Below, piece after piece: positions 26,106-35,029 of a stretch of 64,000 nt of DNA. Both the position numbers and the translations under genes were made by a program. Position 1 is the stretch's first letter, and the number at the start of each line of letters is the position of its first letter. The notes under the pieces were generated by a model that was not told where the DNA came from, made no database searches, and was given only the letters and a program-made list of their open reading frames with translations. Origin of the DNA: JANYHF01 sp963732765 (GTDB lineage Bacteria; Pseudomonadota; Alphaproteobacteria; Rhizobiales; Hyphomicrobiaceae); assembly GCA_963732765.1 (NCBI GenBank), contig CAVTAS010000008.1, positions 124,001 through 188,000 of the forward strand, given 5' to 3'.

Positions 26106-28298
26106 GTGAATTCCGCCGGGCCTTGCCTGGCGCGGCTCAGGTATAGCGGGTTCGGTGTGAAGGCGGCTTTGTATCTTGCCGGCGTTTTCGGCAGGTGGTC
26201 CAGCGCGTGGGCCGCCGTCCGCAAGCTCGTGCTCGGCGCGATCGCGCGGGCCGGGCGCCTGAACATCGTCCTGGCCCGCAAGATCGCCCGGCTTGGCCTC
26301 AACCGCACTCTGACCTACCTCCTGACCGGACTGCTGTTGCTGACGCTGATCGGCAGCGGCATCGGCCTCATGAACCGCACCTGGCAGCAGATCCTGGAGG
26401 GCGAGGCAAGGGCCAAGGCAGAGACCTTTGACAACTACCTCAAGGAGCGACTTCCCGACCTTGCGGCAATAGCCCAAGGCAAAGCGCCGCGGTCAGAGTC
26501 ACTCGCGTTTCTGACCCATGCCCAGAGCGAAGAAGGCATTCTGGGCGTCGAAATCTACAGCGCAGATGGTCGTCCGCAGTACCGGCCTGCAAAGGTTGCC
26601 GCGCGATCCGACCAACAGGCCCTTGAAGGCTTTCCGGCCGAGGCCCTGCCGGGCCTGAAAAGCGGCCGCATCGAGATGCACAGCCATCAGCTTCTCAAGA
26701 ACAACAGCGCGGTCTTTTACATTCACGCATTCGCACCGATCCTGGCGGACGGCCGCTTGGTTGGCGCGACGGATGTTGTGTTCGATTTGACGGCGAGCCG
26801 GAGTTCGATCCGGAACACGCTTGTTGGGGCCACCACGTCCTTGGGACTCATCCTGGCGGTCGCTTTCGGCGTTCCCGGCATCGGTTTCTGGCTCCGCACT
26901 CGCCAGAAGGAACTGGCCGAGACCAAGCTCGATTTCCTGTCGCAGCACGATGCGCTGACCTCGCTGCCCAACCGCGCCAGCCTGATGCGGCGGCTGGCCG
27001 GCCTGCTGCCGGCGGACCAGGGCGAGCCCAAGCGCGTGGTGGTGCTGTCGCTCGGACTCGACCACTTCAAGGAAATCAACGGCTCGGTTGGCCACGAAGC
27101 TGGCGACCAGTTGCTGCGCGATGTCGCCGACCGGCTGAGCGGCGCGCTGTTGCCCGGCGAGTTTGTCGCCCGCGCCGGCGGCGACGAATTCGTGGTCGTG
27201 AAGGATTGTACCAGTTATCGCTCCAGCGAGGCCGAGTGCGCCAGTGAACTGTCGCAACGGCTGATCCGTACCTTCTTGCGGCCGTACCAGATACGCGAGG
27301 TGTCCAGCCGCATATCGCCAAGCCTCGGCATCGCGCTCTGCCCGGTCGACGGCATCGATCCCGAGACGCTGATCAAGAACGCCAATCTGGCCTTGCAGGC
27401 GGCCAAAGCCGATGCGCGCGGCTCCTTCAAGTTCTACGAAGGCGCAATGGACGAGCAATCGCAACGCCGCCGGGTCGTGTCGCGCCAGGTGCGGATCGCA
27501 TGCGATACCGGTGGGTTCCTGCTCAACTATCAACCGGTTTACAGCCTGGGCACCGGGCTGTTGTCCGGTTTCGAAGCACTGGTGCGCCTGCCGCAGGGCG
27601 ACGGCAGCATGGTATCCCCAGCCGAGTTCATTCCGGCTGCCGAAGAGTTGGGGCTGATCACCAAGATCGGCACCTGGGTGCTGGAAACCGCCTGCGTCCA
27701 GGCCGCCCAATGGCCCGACGACCTCACGATCGCCATCAACATCTCGCCGGCCGAGTTTCGCGAAGGGCGCGTTGTCGAGCGGGTGGCGGCGGCGCTGGCC
27801 AAGAGCGGCCTGAAGCCGGAGCGGCTGGAAATCGAGGTCACGGAAGGCGTCATGCTGTCCGACACCGAGACCACCCGGCGCACCATGGACGGCCTCAAGA
27901 AGCTCGGCGTCGCCATCGTGCTGGACGATTTCGGCACCGGCTATTCGAGCCTCTCGTACCTCTGGCAGTTCCGCTTCGACAAACTGAAGATCGACCAGTC
28001 CTTTGTGCGCGCGATCGGCAAGGGCAACAATGTCACCGACATCATCCGCACCATTGTGGCGCTGGGCCGGGCGCTCGATCTGCGCGTGACCGCCGAGGGC
28101 GTCGAGACGGAAGCGCAGGCCTCGGTGTTGAAGGCCATGCGCTGCGATCTGGTGCAGGGCTATCTCTACGGCGTGCCGGTGGCCCAACCGGACGTTCCCG
28201 CCTACATGGCCAAGCCGCTCTCGGGAAGCCTCGCGGCGGCCGCCGGCAAGACGTCAAGCGATGGCGTTGTGGCCGTCGATGCGCTGGTTTCGTTCTAG
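26106..28298 (+). CDS. Membrane GGDEF-EAL protein (cyclic-di-GMP turnover)
   Basis: 730 residues from GTG; a GTG 17 codons on is equally possible. One membrane segment (LTYLLTGLLLLTLIGSGIGLM), a ~150-residue periplasmic sensor part, a second segment (TSLGLILAVAFGVPGIGFWL), then GGDEF and EAL domains. The GGDEF motif is intact in ARAGGDEFVVV, though the Asn-Asp substrate pair reads INGSVGHEAGD. EAL is intact (GFEALVRLP), with INISPAEF, LDDFGTGYSSLSYL and TAEGVETEAQ. Both catalytic activities are possible; which dominates cannot be read from sequence. Divergent from the oxidase gene; convergent with the next gene, overlapping by 4 bp. Confidence 0.92.
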   Translation: MNSAGPCLARLRYSGFGVKAALYLAGVFGRWSSAWAAVRKLVLGAIARAGRLNIVLARKIARLGLNRTLTYLLTGLLLLTLIGSGIGLMNRTWQQILEGEARAKAETFDNYLKERLPDLAAIAQGKAPRSESLAFLTHAQSEEGILGVEIYSADGRPQYRPAKVAARSDQQALEGFPAEALPGLKSGRIEMHSHQLLKNNSAVFYIHAFAPILADGRLVGATDVVFDLTASRSSIRNTLVGATTSLGLILAVAFGVPGIGFWLRTRQKELAETKLDFLSQHDALTSLPNRASLMRRLAGLLPADQGEPKRVVVLSLGLDHFKEINGSVGHEAGDQLLRDVADRLSGALLPGEFVARAGGDEFVVVKDCTSYRSSEAECASELSQRLIRTFLRPYQIREVSSRISPSLGIALCPVDGIDPETLIKNANLALQAAKADARGSFKFYEGAMDEQSQRRRVVSRQVRIACDTGGFLLNYQPVYSLGTGLLSGFEALVRLPQGDGSMVSPAEFIPAAEELGLITKIGTWVLETACVQAAQWPDDLTIAINISPAEFREGRVVERVAAALAKSGLKPERLEIEVTEGVMLSDTETTRRTMDGLKKLGVAIVLDDFGTGYSSLSYLWQFRFDKLKIDQSFVRAIGKGNNVTDIIRTIVALGRALDLRVTAEGVETEAQASVLKAMRCDLVQGYLYGVPVAQPDVPAYMAKPLSGSLAAAAGKTSSDGVVAVDALVSF

Positions 28299-29062
28299 CC
28301 CTTGAGCTTGCCGATCCAGTTGACGAGGGCGTCCTGCAGGCTTGCGGTTACGCCAAACCAGTTGTGATCGTGCGGCAGCAGCTTGTCCTGGAACGCCACC
28401 CACAGCGGCTTTTTCAGCACGACATCGAGAAAATCATGCGTAGGCGGCGCGAAATAGAACGCCAGCGCCAGCGCCGCAACCATGGCTATCGACGCGCCCG
28501 GATGCTGGAAGTCGAGCAGCTTCAAAGCCGTCCCGAACGAGGCCTTGATCTTGGTGTTGAAGACATCGACGCTGTAGATCTCATCGAGGATGAGATGCGA
28601 TAAGAAGCCGAGGAACACGAACGCGCCAGCGAGCCAGGCCAAGCCCGGGCCGTGGCCGAGGCCGCGCACATAAAAAATGGCGGTGAGGCAGGTGAACAAC
28701 AGTCCCGCGGCCAGCGAGTGAAAGATACCGCGGTGATGCGAGATGAGGTGGAAGACGTTGTGACCGACAAAGCGGATGCCGAGGAAGGTCGCGGTCCAGG
28801 CCAGCCACATTTCGGCCAGCGAGTAGGTCGGCGGCAAGTTGAACATCACCGCGAAGGCGATGACGATGGCCAATCCCGTGAACAGCAGCTGCGAGGGGCG
28901 CGAAGATCCCAGATCGATATCGGGCAGGATCGCGCCAATCGCGCCGGCGCAGGCAAGCGTGACGATGTCGTTGGAGGGCACCATGCCCGAAGCCTGAGTG
29001 AGCGTCGCGAGCGCGCCGCTGCCAACAATGCCGACGGCAAGATGAGTGGCGAAATTGGCCAT
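28295..29062 (-). CDS. YdjM/DUF457-family integral membrane putative metal-dependent hydrolase
   Basis: 255 residues, with several membrane helices. MANFATHLAVGIVGSGALAT is the typical DUF457 start with the first His. The ILPDIDLGSS motif gives the paired acids, and HNVFHLISHHRGIFHSLAAGL and FLGFLSHLILDEIYSVD give the His/Asp cluster expected to bind metal. E. coli YdjM is LexA-regulated, and hydrolase activity for the family is only predicted. Start ATG chosen for GGAGG upstream and the family start. Confidence 0.88.
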   Translation of the reverse strand: MANFATHLAVGIVGSGALATLTQASGMVPSNDIVTLACAGAIGAILPDIDLGSSRPSQLLFTGLAIVIAFAVMFNLPPTYSLAEMWLAWTATFLGIRFVGHNVFHLISHHRGIFHSLAAGLLFTCLTAIFYVRGLGHGPGLAWLAGAFVFLGFLSHLILDEIYSVDVFNTKIKASFGTALKLLDFQHPGASIAMVAALALAFYFAPPTHDFLDVVLKKPLWVAFQDKLLPHDHNWFGVTASLQDALVNWIGKLKG

Positions 29063-29262
29063 GGCTGGGGGCCTCCGGTGTGTCGCTTGGGTTCGGATGG
29101 ACGCGAAGCACACAGGCGCGAACCATCAGGGCGCCGGAGATACACACAGGTGGCGATTCAATCGCGAGACGGCAAGGGGAGGCTGTGGAAAAACTGTGGA
29201 AAACCTAGCGTTAAGCCGTGCACGCTGTCTCGGATGGATTTTTTCCAGCGCGCAGCGCCCTT

Positions 29263-29303
29263 CTCCTCCCCCCAAACGCGAAGAAGCTTTGGGGGGAGAG
29301 GAG
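29263..29303. repeat. Repeat family C, solo hairpin
   Basis: CTCCTCCCCCCAAACGCG / CTTTGGGGGGAGAGGAG, a single flanking hairpin of the family C element without the core, about 30 bp before gluQ. Confidence 0.75.
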
Positions 29304-29336
29304 AGTCCATGCCTAGCCTCAACTGCTGTGTGACCC

Positions 29337-30200
29337 ATGACCCGCCGCCCCACCTTTCGCTTTGCGCCCAGCCCGAATGGCGAGCTTCATTTGGGCAATG
29401 TCTATTCGGCGCTGCTCAATCACGACACGGCGCGCCGGCACGATGGCCGTTTCCTGCTTCGCATCGAGGACATCGATCTTGCGCGCGCCAGGCCACAGTA
29501 TGTCGCCGATGCGCTGGACATCCTGGCCTGGCTCGGCCTCGACTGGGAGCAGCCGGTGCGCCGGCAGTCGCAGCATTTTTCCGATTACCGGGCGGCTGCG
29601 GATCGTTTGCAGGCGGATGGTCTACTTTATCCCTGTTTCGCCAGCCGCACCGAAATCGAGGCGGCCACTCCCGGCCAAGGCGCGGCGGACCCGGACGGTA
29701 GTCAGCTCTATCCCGGGATTTGGCGCGAGGCCGAGCCAGCAATGGTCTCCCGGAAAATGGCGGGCGGCGAGCCGTACGCCTTGCGATTGAACATGGCCCG
29801 TGCACGCACATCGATGGCACGCGAGTTGAGTTACAATGCGTTCGATCCCGCAACTCTGCGGACAGCAGCTACGAATTTGGCCCATCCCGAGCGTTGGGGC
29901 GACTGCGTGATCGTGCGCAAGGAAACGCCGACCAGCTATCATCTTTCGGTGGTGGTTGACGACGCGCAGCAGGGCGTCACCCACGTCATCCGCGGGAAGG
30001 ACCTGGAAGCGGCGACAGACGTGCACGTGTTGTTGCAGCGCTTTCTTGGGCTACCGGCGCCGCTCTACCACCATCACAAGTTGCTGACTGGGCCCGATGG
30101 CAAGAAACTCTCCAAGAGCCTTGGCGCCACCAGCCTCAGCCAGATGCGGGCCGACGGCGCAACGCCGGCCGACATCAGGCGTCTGGCAGGCCTGCCGTGA
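29337..30200 (+). CDS. gluQ: Glutamyl-Q tRNA(Asp) synthetase
   Basis: 287 residues: a truncated class I synthetase lacking the anticodon-binding domain. FRFAPSPNGELHLGNVYSAL contains the HLGN (HIGH-type) site, and KKLSKSLGA is the KMSKS-type site. RIEDIDLARARP and YPCFASRTEIEAA follow the GluQ pattern, with most zinc ligands not preserved as Cys. It glutamylates queuosine in tRNA(Asp). ATG start. The 3' end overlaps the convergent GNAT gene by 26 bp. Confidence 0.9.
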   Translation: MTRRPTFRFAPSPNGELHLGNVYSALLNHDTARRHDGRFLLRIEDIDLARARPQYVADALDILAWLGLDWEQPVRRQSQHFSDYRAAADRLQADGLLYPCFASRTEIEAATPGQGAADPDGSQLYPGIWREAEPAMVSRKMAGGEPYALRLNMARARTSMARELSYNAFDPATLRTAATNLAHPERWGDCVIVRKETPTSYHLSVVVDDAQQGVTHVIRGKDLEAATDVHVLLQRFLGLPAPLYHHHKLLTGPDGKKLSKSLGATSLSQMRADGATPADIRRLAGLP

Positions 30201-30735
30201 TGGCGTCACGCGCGGCGCGATAATCCCGATACGTTGCGTCCTCGTCCAGCTTGCGTTCGCCGAACACGCGGAAGCCGGCGCGCTTGTAAGTGTCGACGGC
30301 GCGCGGGCCGTCCCACTCGTCCGTGTGCAGCCAGACGCGGTGCGGCGAATGCTGTTTCCAGTGCGCGCGCAAGGCATAGTCGAGGAGGTAGGGGCCGAGC
30401 TTTTGTCCTTGCGCCGATGGGACGAGGCCGAAGTAGACGATCTCGCTCTCGGGCGCGTCGGTCGAACTGAACTCGCAAAAGCCCGAGCGCACGCCGGCTA
30501 TGCTCAGCACAAAGATCTGTGTCGTGGGGTTGACCAGAAATGCTGCGAGATCGTCGCGCGCCATTTCCGTCCGTCCATCCCAGCCGATGGGACCGCCGAC
30601 TTCGCGGAAGAGGGCGAGATAGTCGTCGATGTCCAGCGGCCTAGTCGAGACCGATAGGTCTGGCACCGGCGGTTTCATCGCCGGGCCGGCAGGCGGTCCC
30701 AGGTGTTCCAAGTAGAATGTGTGCAGCAATGCCAT
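30175..30735 (-). CDS. GNAT-family N-acetyltransferase
   Basis: 186 residues. VYFGLVPSAQGQKLGPYLLD is the acetyl-CoA-binding motif A (Q/R-x-x-G-x-G/A variant). VWLHTDEWDGPRAVDTYKRA and GFRVFGERK form motif B. The substrate is unknown. The 5' end abuts a family C repeat; the 3' end overlaps gluQ in the opposite direction. Confidence 0.85.
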   Translation of the reverse strand: MALLHTFYLEHLGPPAGPAMKPPVPDLSVSTRPLDIDDYLALFREVGGPIGWDGRTEMARDDLAAFLVNPTTQIFVLSIAGVRSGFCEFSSTDAPESEIVYFGLVPSAQGQKLGPYLLDYALRAHWKQHSPHRVWLHTDEWDGPRAVDTYKRAGFRVFGERKLDEDATYRDYRAARDAITAGLPDA

Positions 30736-30759
30736 TGAACTCCCTGCGATCTATTTTTT

Positions 30760-30962
30760 CCTCTCCCCCTGCTTAGGGGGAGAGGAGACCGCGTCTCGCA
30801 GCCGCCTCTTTGCGGCAAGAGCCACGCGGTCGGTGAGGGGCAGGAGCTTGTGCTGGCCCTCGTGCTAGGTCTACGGAGCAAGAGGCTGCCCCATCCGGCC
30901 TTGCTTCCTCCGCGCGAATTCGCGTCGGCGGCCACCTTCTTCCCCTAAGCAGGGGGAGAAGG
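30760..30962. repeat. Repeat family C, copy 3
   Basis: Left hairpin CCTCTCCCCCTGCTTAGGGG and right hairpin CCTTCTTCCCCTAAGCAGGG are inverse complements of each other as well as hairpins, so the element has terminal inverted repeats. The core has GACCGCGTCTCGCAGCCGCC and GCCACGCGGTCGGTGAGGGG. It fills the gap between htpG and the GNAT gene. Confidence 0.9.
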
Positions 30963-30966
30963 AAAT

Positions 30967-32859
30967 CTAAGCCAACAGCAGCCGGTTCATGCGTTCTGCA
31001 AATTTCGCCGGATCTTCGGGCGTCCCGCCTTCCAGGATGCGCGCTTGATCAAGCAGCAGCCAGGCCAGATCGTCAAAGGACGCTTTGTCGCCGCTCCGGC
31101 TCGCGTCGAGTTTTTGCACCAGTTTGTGGCCGGCGTTGATTTCCAGGATCGGTGCGGAAGCCTTGCTGCCACCCTGGCGTGACATGATTTTGTCCATGCC
31201 GCGATCCGGCCCTGCGGCAGATGCGACCAGGCAGGCCGGGCTGTCGACCAATCGGCTGGAGACTCTGACGTCCGAGACGGCCGTGCCCAGTGCGCGCTTC
31301 AGCGCTTCGATCAGTTGGCCGGTTGTGACGGAGGCGGATGCCGGAGCCTTCGCCCCCTCGGCCAGCGGGATCGCATCGAGCTTGGACTCGCCCTGCGTCA
31401 CCGAGCGGAACGGCTTGCCTTCGTAGCCGAGCGCCGTCATGACCCAGAAGTTGTCGACAGGATCGGCCAGCAACAGCACTTCGACGCCGCGCGCGCGATA
31501 GCCTTCGAGCTGCGGGCTGGCCTTCAGGCGGTCCAGCGACTCGCCGGTGAGATAGTAGATCTCGGTCTGGTTCGGTTTCAGGCTGGCGATGTAGTCCTTC
31601 AAGGAGTGCTGCGTCTCGCCGCTGGTCGTCGTGGGAAAGCGCACCAGTTCGTAGAGCGCATCGCGGCGCTCATGATCCTCGTACAGACCTTCCTTCAGCA
31701 CCGCGCCGAAGTCCGTCCACAGTTTGGCGTAGGTCTCGGCGTCCTTCTCGGCCAGCGTCTTAAGTTCCGAGAGCACGCGGTTGGTGACGGCCTTGCGGAT
31801 GCTGGCGACCATCGGGTTGTTCTGCAGCATTTCGCGCGAGATGTTCAGCGGCATGTCCGCGCTGTCGATGACGCCGCGCACGAAACGCAGATAGGCCGGC
31901 AGCAGGTTTGCGTCGTCGGTGATGAAGACGCGACGGACATAGAGGCGTATACGCCCCTTGCGGTTGGCGTCGAACAGATCGAACGGCCGCGCGCCGGGGA
32001 CGAACAGCAGCACGGTGTATTCGTGCCGGCCTTCCGCGCGGTAGTGGATGGTGACGGCGGGATCGTCGAACTGCAGCGCGGAACCCTGGTAGAACTCCTT
32101 GTACTGCTCGGTCGTGATCTCGGCTTTGGGCTTGGTCCAGAGCGCGCTGGCGCTATTGATCTGGCGGCCGAGCGAGGTGACGGGTGCGTCCTCGTCGGCA
32201 TCGGGTTTCTCGCTTTTCATGCGGATCGGAAACAGGATGTGGTCGGAGTATGAGCGGACAATGTCCTCGATGCGGTTGTCTTCGAGGAATTCAGAAGCGT
32301 CCTCCTTCAGGCGCAGGACGACGCTGGTGCCGCGCGGCGTGGCGGCAGCTTCGGCAGCGTCCACGGCTTCCGTGCTGAACCCGCCTCCACCCTTGGAAAT
32401 CCAACGATTGGCCTCGGGCGTTCCGGCCTTGCGGCTGATCACCTCGACTTGGGCAGCCACCATGAACGCCGAATAGAAACCTACGCCGAACTGGCCGATC
32501 AGATTGCCGCCCGCCTTGTCGGCCGCGACCTGCTCCAGGAACGCCTTGGTGCCCGAGCGTGCGATGGTGCCGAGGTGCTCGACCATCTCCTCGCCGGTCA
32601 TGCCGATGCCGTTGTCGCGGATGGTCAGTGTGCGGGATTTGGCATTCGGCTCGATAGTGATGGCAAGCTCGCTGCCGTCGCCATCGGTCAGGCTGGGCGT
32701 GGTGAGGGCGAGATAGCGCAGCTTGTCCAGCGCGTCCGAAGCATTGGCAATCAGCTCACGGAGGAAGATCTCCTTCTCGGTGTAGACCGAATGCACCATC
32801 AGCTCGAGAATACGGGCGACCTCGGCCTGGAAGGCATGCTGCTGGGGTGGGTGCGTCAT
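30967..32859 (-). CDS. htpG: Molecular chaperone HtpG (Hsp90)
   Basis: 630 residues. The GHKL ATPase domain has FLRELIANASDALDKLRYLA, IRDNGIGMTGEEM, GTIARSGTKAFL and IGQFGVGFYSAFMVA. The middle domain has LRFVRGVIDSADMPLNISRE with the catalytic Arg loop near MLQNN. The C-terminal dimerisation part ends AERMNRLLLA. Start taken at MTHPPQQHAF, with GAGG upstream. The two sRNA-like units upstream each end in an intrinsic terminator, so htpG probably has its own promoter in the ~90 bp before the start. Confidence 0.95.
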   Translation of the reverse strand: MTHPPQQHAFQAEVARILELMVHSVYTEKEIFLRELIANASDALDKLRYLALTTPSLTDGDGSELAITIEPNAKSRTLTIRDNGIGMTGEEMVEHLGTIARSGTKAFLEQVAADKAGGNLIGQFGVGFYSAFMVAAQVEVISRKAGTPEANRWISKGGGGFSTEAVDAAEAAATPRGTSVVLRLKEDASEFLEDNRIEDIVRSYSDHILFPIRMKSEKPDADEDAPVTSLGRQINSASALWTKPKAEITTEQYKEFYQGSALQFDDPAVTIHYRAEGRHEYTVLLFVPGARPFDLFDANRKGRIRLYVRRVFITDDANLLPAYLRFVRGVIDSADMPLNISREMLQNNPMVASIRKAVTNRVLSELKTLAEKDAETYAKLWTDFGAVLKEGLYEDHERRDALYELVRFPTTTSGETQHSLKDYIASLKPNQTEIYYLTGESLDRLKASPQLEGYRARGVEVLLLADPVDNFWVMTALGYEGKPFRSVTQGESKLDAIPLAEGAKAPASASVTTGQLIEALKRALGTAVSDVRVSSRLVDSPACLVASAAGPDRGMDKIMSRQGGSKASAPILEINAGHKLVQKLDASRSGDKASFDDLAWLLLDQARILEGGTPEDPAKFAERMNRLLLA

Positions 32860-32952
32860 GGGCGAACCTCGGAATGCGGTGACGATCAAGTGAAGACGCC
32901 GATTTATGGATGCGGCGCGCCACGATCAAGTCCCGCGCACTGGCGGAAACGC

Positions 32953-32979
32953 AAAAGGGCCAGCGCTGCTAGCTGGCCC
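32953..32979 (-). terminator. Intrinsic terminator of unit 1
   Basis: On the minus strand GGGCCAGC / GCTGGCCC is followed by TTTTGCG. On the plus strand the stem is followed by CTCTGTGG, so it works only leftward. Confidence 0.75.
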
Positions 32980-33100
32980 CTCTGTGGCGATTGGGAGAGT
33001 GGAGAGAGTAACGCGTTGCCGTCCGGTTCGCCTCCGCGACCCCGGAGGGGGCTGGGGGGCTGGTTCCAAGGTCACTTGGCGAACCGGACTACGAGGCAAC
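32953..33100 (-). ncRNA. Candidate structured sRNA, unit 1 (upstream of htpG)
   Basis: Minus-strand RNA candidate. A long stem is closed by GTTGCC / GGCAAC and CCGGTTCGCC / GGCGAACCGG. Its interior carries CTTGG, 4 nt, AGCCCCCCAG and CCCCCTCC. It ends in a strong intrinsic terminator, GGGCCAGC / GCTGGCCC followed by TTTT (32953-32979). The same order of closing stem, CTTGG, CAGCCCCCCAG and terminator occurs in unit 2 just upstream. No protein family matches. Strand is set by the T-runs. I do not recognise the class. Confidence 0.5.
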
Positions 33101-33220
33101 AACACGCATCATTCTACCCGGCAATGGGGCGTCGTCGGGGAGGAATGATGGCGCGAATTTGGCTATTGCCAATTTCGAGCTTTAGTCGACAATGATCGCG
33201 GAATCCACGCCCCGGAAAGC

Positions 33221-33247
33221 AAAAATGCCAGACCCGGGTCTGGCATT
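33221..33247 (-). terminator. Intrinsic terminator of unit 2
   Basis: Perfect palindrome AATGCCAGACCCGGGTCTGG continuing to CATT (33224-33247), followed on the minus strand by TTT, giving a T-run of five in all. On the plus strand it is followed by GACGG, so termination is leftward. Confidence 0.75.
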
Positions 33248-33459
33248 GACGGAAGAGCTGATTTTTCAGTTTCCTTGCTGGCCTCCTCTTCCTGGGGAGG
33301 AAAAGGAGGCCCAGACTCGCCGGAGAGAAAACTCGGGGGGGACTGGGGGGCTGAGATACCAAGCCTTGCAAGCGAGCCGGGCCAGGGCCAACGATCCAAC
33401 GGTGCATTTGCGAACCGGGGGAGGTTCTGTACATCCGCGGGACCGAAGACTTTGGTTCC
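33221..33459 (-). ncRNA. Candidate structured sRNA, unit 2, with several C-rich loops
   Basis: Read on the minus strand: hairpin GGAACCAAAG / CTTCGGTCC (33440-33459); hairpin GAACC / GGTTC with loop TCCCCC (33412-33427); a stem (GCTCGC / GCGAG) holding CTTGG, 5 nt, CAGCCCCCCAG and TCCCCCCC (33314-33376); a 15-bp hairpin with loop TCCCCA (33278-33314); and a perfect 24-bp palindromic terminator AATGCCAGACCC / GGGTCTGGCATT followed by TTT. Repeated C-rich loops that could mask Shine-Dalgarno sequences are a known design of alphaproteobacterial sRNAs with CCUCCUCCC loops. This one has different loop sequences. A weak promoter-like TTGCAA...TAATAT lies at 33481-33506. Confidence 0.5.
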
Positions 33460-33573
33460 GTGATCAACGTATGTGTCCGTATATTACAGTCCCACGACAA
33501 TTGCAAGTCTTATTGCAATTTTCTTGCGCTGTGACAAAGTTGCAATGCCTGAGTTGAGCCAAGGAGGGCGCAT

Positions 33574-33961
33574 TTGAACGACCCTGAGCCGATAAAATTC
33601 CATCTGCGTCAATCACTTGGCGGTCCGCCCGGGTCCAGCGCAGTCAGCCAGCCGACGCCGCCGATGGTGCGCTTCGACCGGGCCGAACTCAATACCATCC
33701 TCAGATTATACGGCCGGATGGTCGCAGCGGGCGAGTGGCGCGACTACGCGATGGATTTCTTGCGCGAGCGGGCGGTGTTCTCGGTGTTCCGGCGTTCCAG
33801 CGAAGTTCCGCTCTACCGGATCGAGAAGACGCCGGCGCTGGCCAACAAGCAGGGCGCCTATTCGCGTGGTGGCGCCGGGCGGCCTGATCATGAAGCGCGG
33901 CCACGAGTTGGACCGCGTTCTGCGGGTGCTGGACAAGAATTTCTATGTCGTGGGCGAATGA
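33574..33961 (+). CDS. DUF2794 protein (one apparent frameshift)
   Basis: About 128 residues after correction. VRFDRAELNTILRLYGRMVA, GEWRDYAMDFLRERAVFSVF and SSEVPLYRIEKTPAL are the strongly conserved DUF2794 core found across Alphaproteobacteria. At TTCGCGTGG (near 33864) the frame breaks. Removing one base joins KQGAYS to VVAPGGLIMKRGHELDRVLR, the expected C-terminus, ending 4 bp before the convergent pyrD stop. Start is TTG with a strong AAGGAGGG upstream. Function unknown. Confidence 0.8.
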
Positions 33962-33964
33962 CCG

Positions 33965-35029
33965 TCAGGCTTTGGTCCCGCGCAATTGCGTTAGCGATGC
34001 CAGCCCGCGCCGTTTCAGCTCGCCAGCCAAGTGCCGGTTAATCTGCTGCGCCAGTCCCGGCCCTCGATAGATCATCCCCGTGTATAGCTGCAGAAGCGTA
34101 GCGCCCGCCTCGATCTTGGCCAAGGCCGCTTCGCCGCTATCGATGCCCCCGATGCCGATCAGCGGGATGGTCCCGCCAGTCAGGCGAAACACCTCGGCCA
34201 GCATGCGCGTCGAGCGCTCGAACAATGGCCGCCCCGAGAGCCCGCCAGTCTCGCCAGCCAGTTGCAGGCTCGTGAGGCCATCCCGTGCCAAGGTCGTGTT
34301 GGAGATGGCGATGCCATCGACAGGTGCAGCCAGCAGGCGCGCAATCGTCTTGGGCAGATCGGCCGCCGCACTATCTGGCGATAGCTTCACAATCAGCGGA
34401 ATGCGCCGGCCATCGCGTGTGGCCATGCGATCGCGCGTGGCGATCAGCTGACCCACAAGGTCCGACAAGGCGTCGGGCAGCTGCAGATCGCGCAACCCCG
34501 GCGTGTTGGGCGAGGAGACATTGATCGTGACGAAACTCGAAAGCGGCCCCAGCCGCTCCAGCCCTGCCACGAAATCCTTGGTCTTGTCGGCGCTCGCCTT
34601 GTTGGCCCCGAGGTTGACCGCGACGATCCCCTGGCGGGCTCGCGATGCCAGCCGCCGCGCCACCGCCTCATGGCCCGCGCTGTTGAAGCCCATGCGATTG
34701 ATGATGGCCCCATCCTCGGGCAGCCGGAACAGCCGCGGCTGCGGATTGCCCGCCTGCGGCAGCGGCGTCACCGAGCCGATCTCGACATGACCGAAGCCGA
34801 GCCTCAACACGGCATCGGGAACGCGCGCGTCTTTGTCGAACCCAGCGGCCAAGCCTAGCGGATTGGGGAAGGCCAGTCCGAAGGCCGAAACAGCCAGGGA
34901 CGGGTCGGAAAATGACAGTCCGCGCCCGCTTAAGCCCAATTCCAAGGAGCGTAACGCCGCCTCATGCGCCCGCTCTGGGTCCATGGCCATGACGAGCGGC
35001 CTGACCAAGCCATAGAAGAGGTCGATCAC
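33965..35029 (-). CDS. pyrD: Dihydroorotate dehydrogenase (quinone), class 2
   Basis: 354 residues. It oxidises dihydroorotate to orotate in pyrimidine synthesis, using ubiquinone at the inner membrane. The N-terminal helical extension (RPLVMAMDPERAHEAALRSL) is the class 2 membrane-association domain. LGLAAGFDKDARVPDAVLRL, NRMGFNSAG, FVTINVSSPNTPGLRDLQ with the catalytic Ser, GGLSGRPLFERS and GIGGIDSGEAALAKIEAGA are FMN and substrate-site motifs. It overlaps the upstream DUF952 gene by 4 bp (ATGA), a pairing common in Alphaproteobacteria. Confidence 0.96.
   Translation of the reverse strand: MIDLFYGLVRPLVMAMDPERAHEAALRSLELGLSGRGLSFSDPSLAVSAFGLAFPNPLGLAAGFDKDARVPDAVLRLGFGHVEIGSVTPLPQAGNPQPRLFRLPEDGAIINRMGFNSAGHEAVARRLASRARQGIVAVNLGANKASADKTKDFVAGLERLGPLSSFVTINVSSPNTPGLRDLQLPDALSDLVGQLIATRDRMATRDGRRIPLIVKLSPDSAAADLPKTIARLLAAPVDGIAISNTTLARDGLTSLQLAGETGGLSGRPLFERSTRMLAEVFRLTGGTIPLIGIGGIDSGEAALAKIEAGATLLQLYTGMIYRGPGLAQQINRHLAGELKRRGLASLTQLRGTKA

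Noticed and set aside
33163..33399. Short Pro-rich open frame inside sRNA unit 2
   Set aside because: Starts without a ribosome site and lies across hairpins and a terminator; the Pro codons come from the C-rich loop. A leader peptide remains a remote option.
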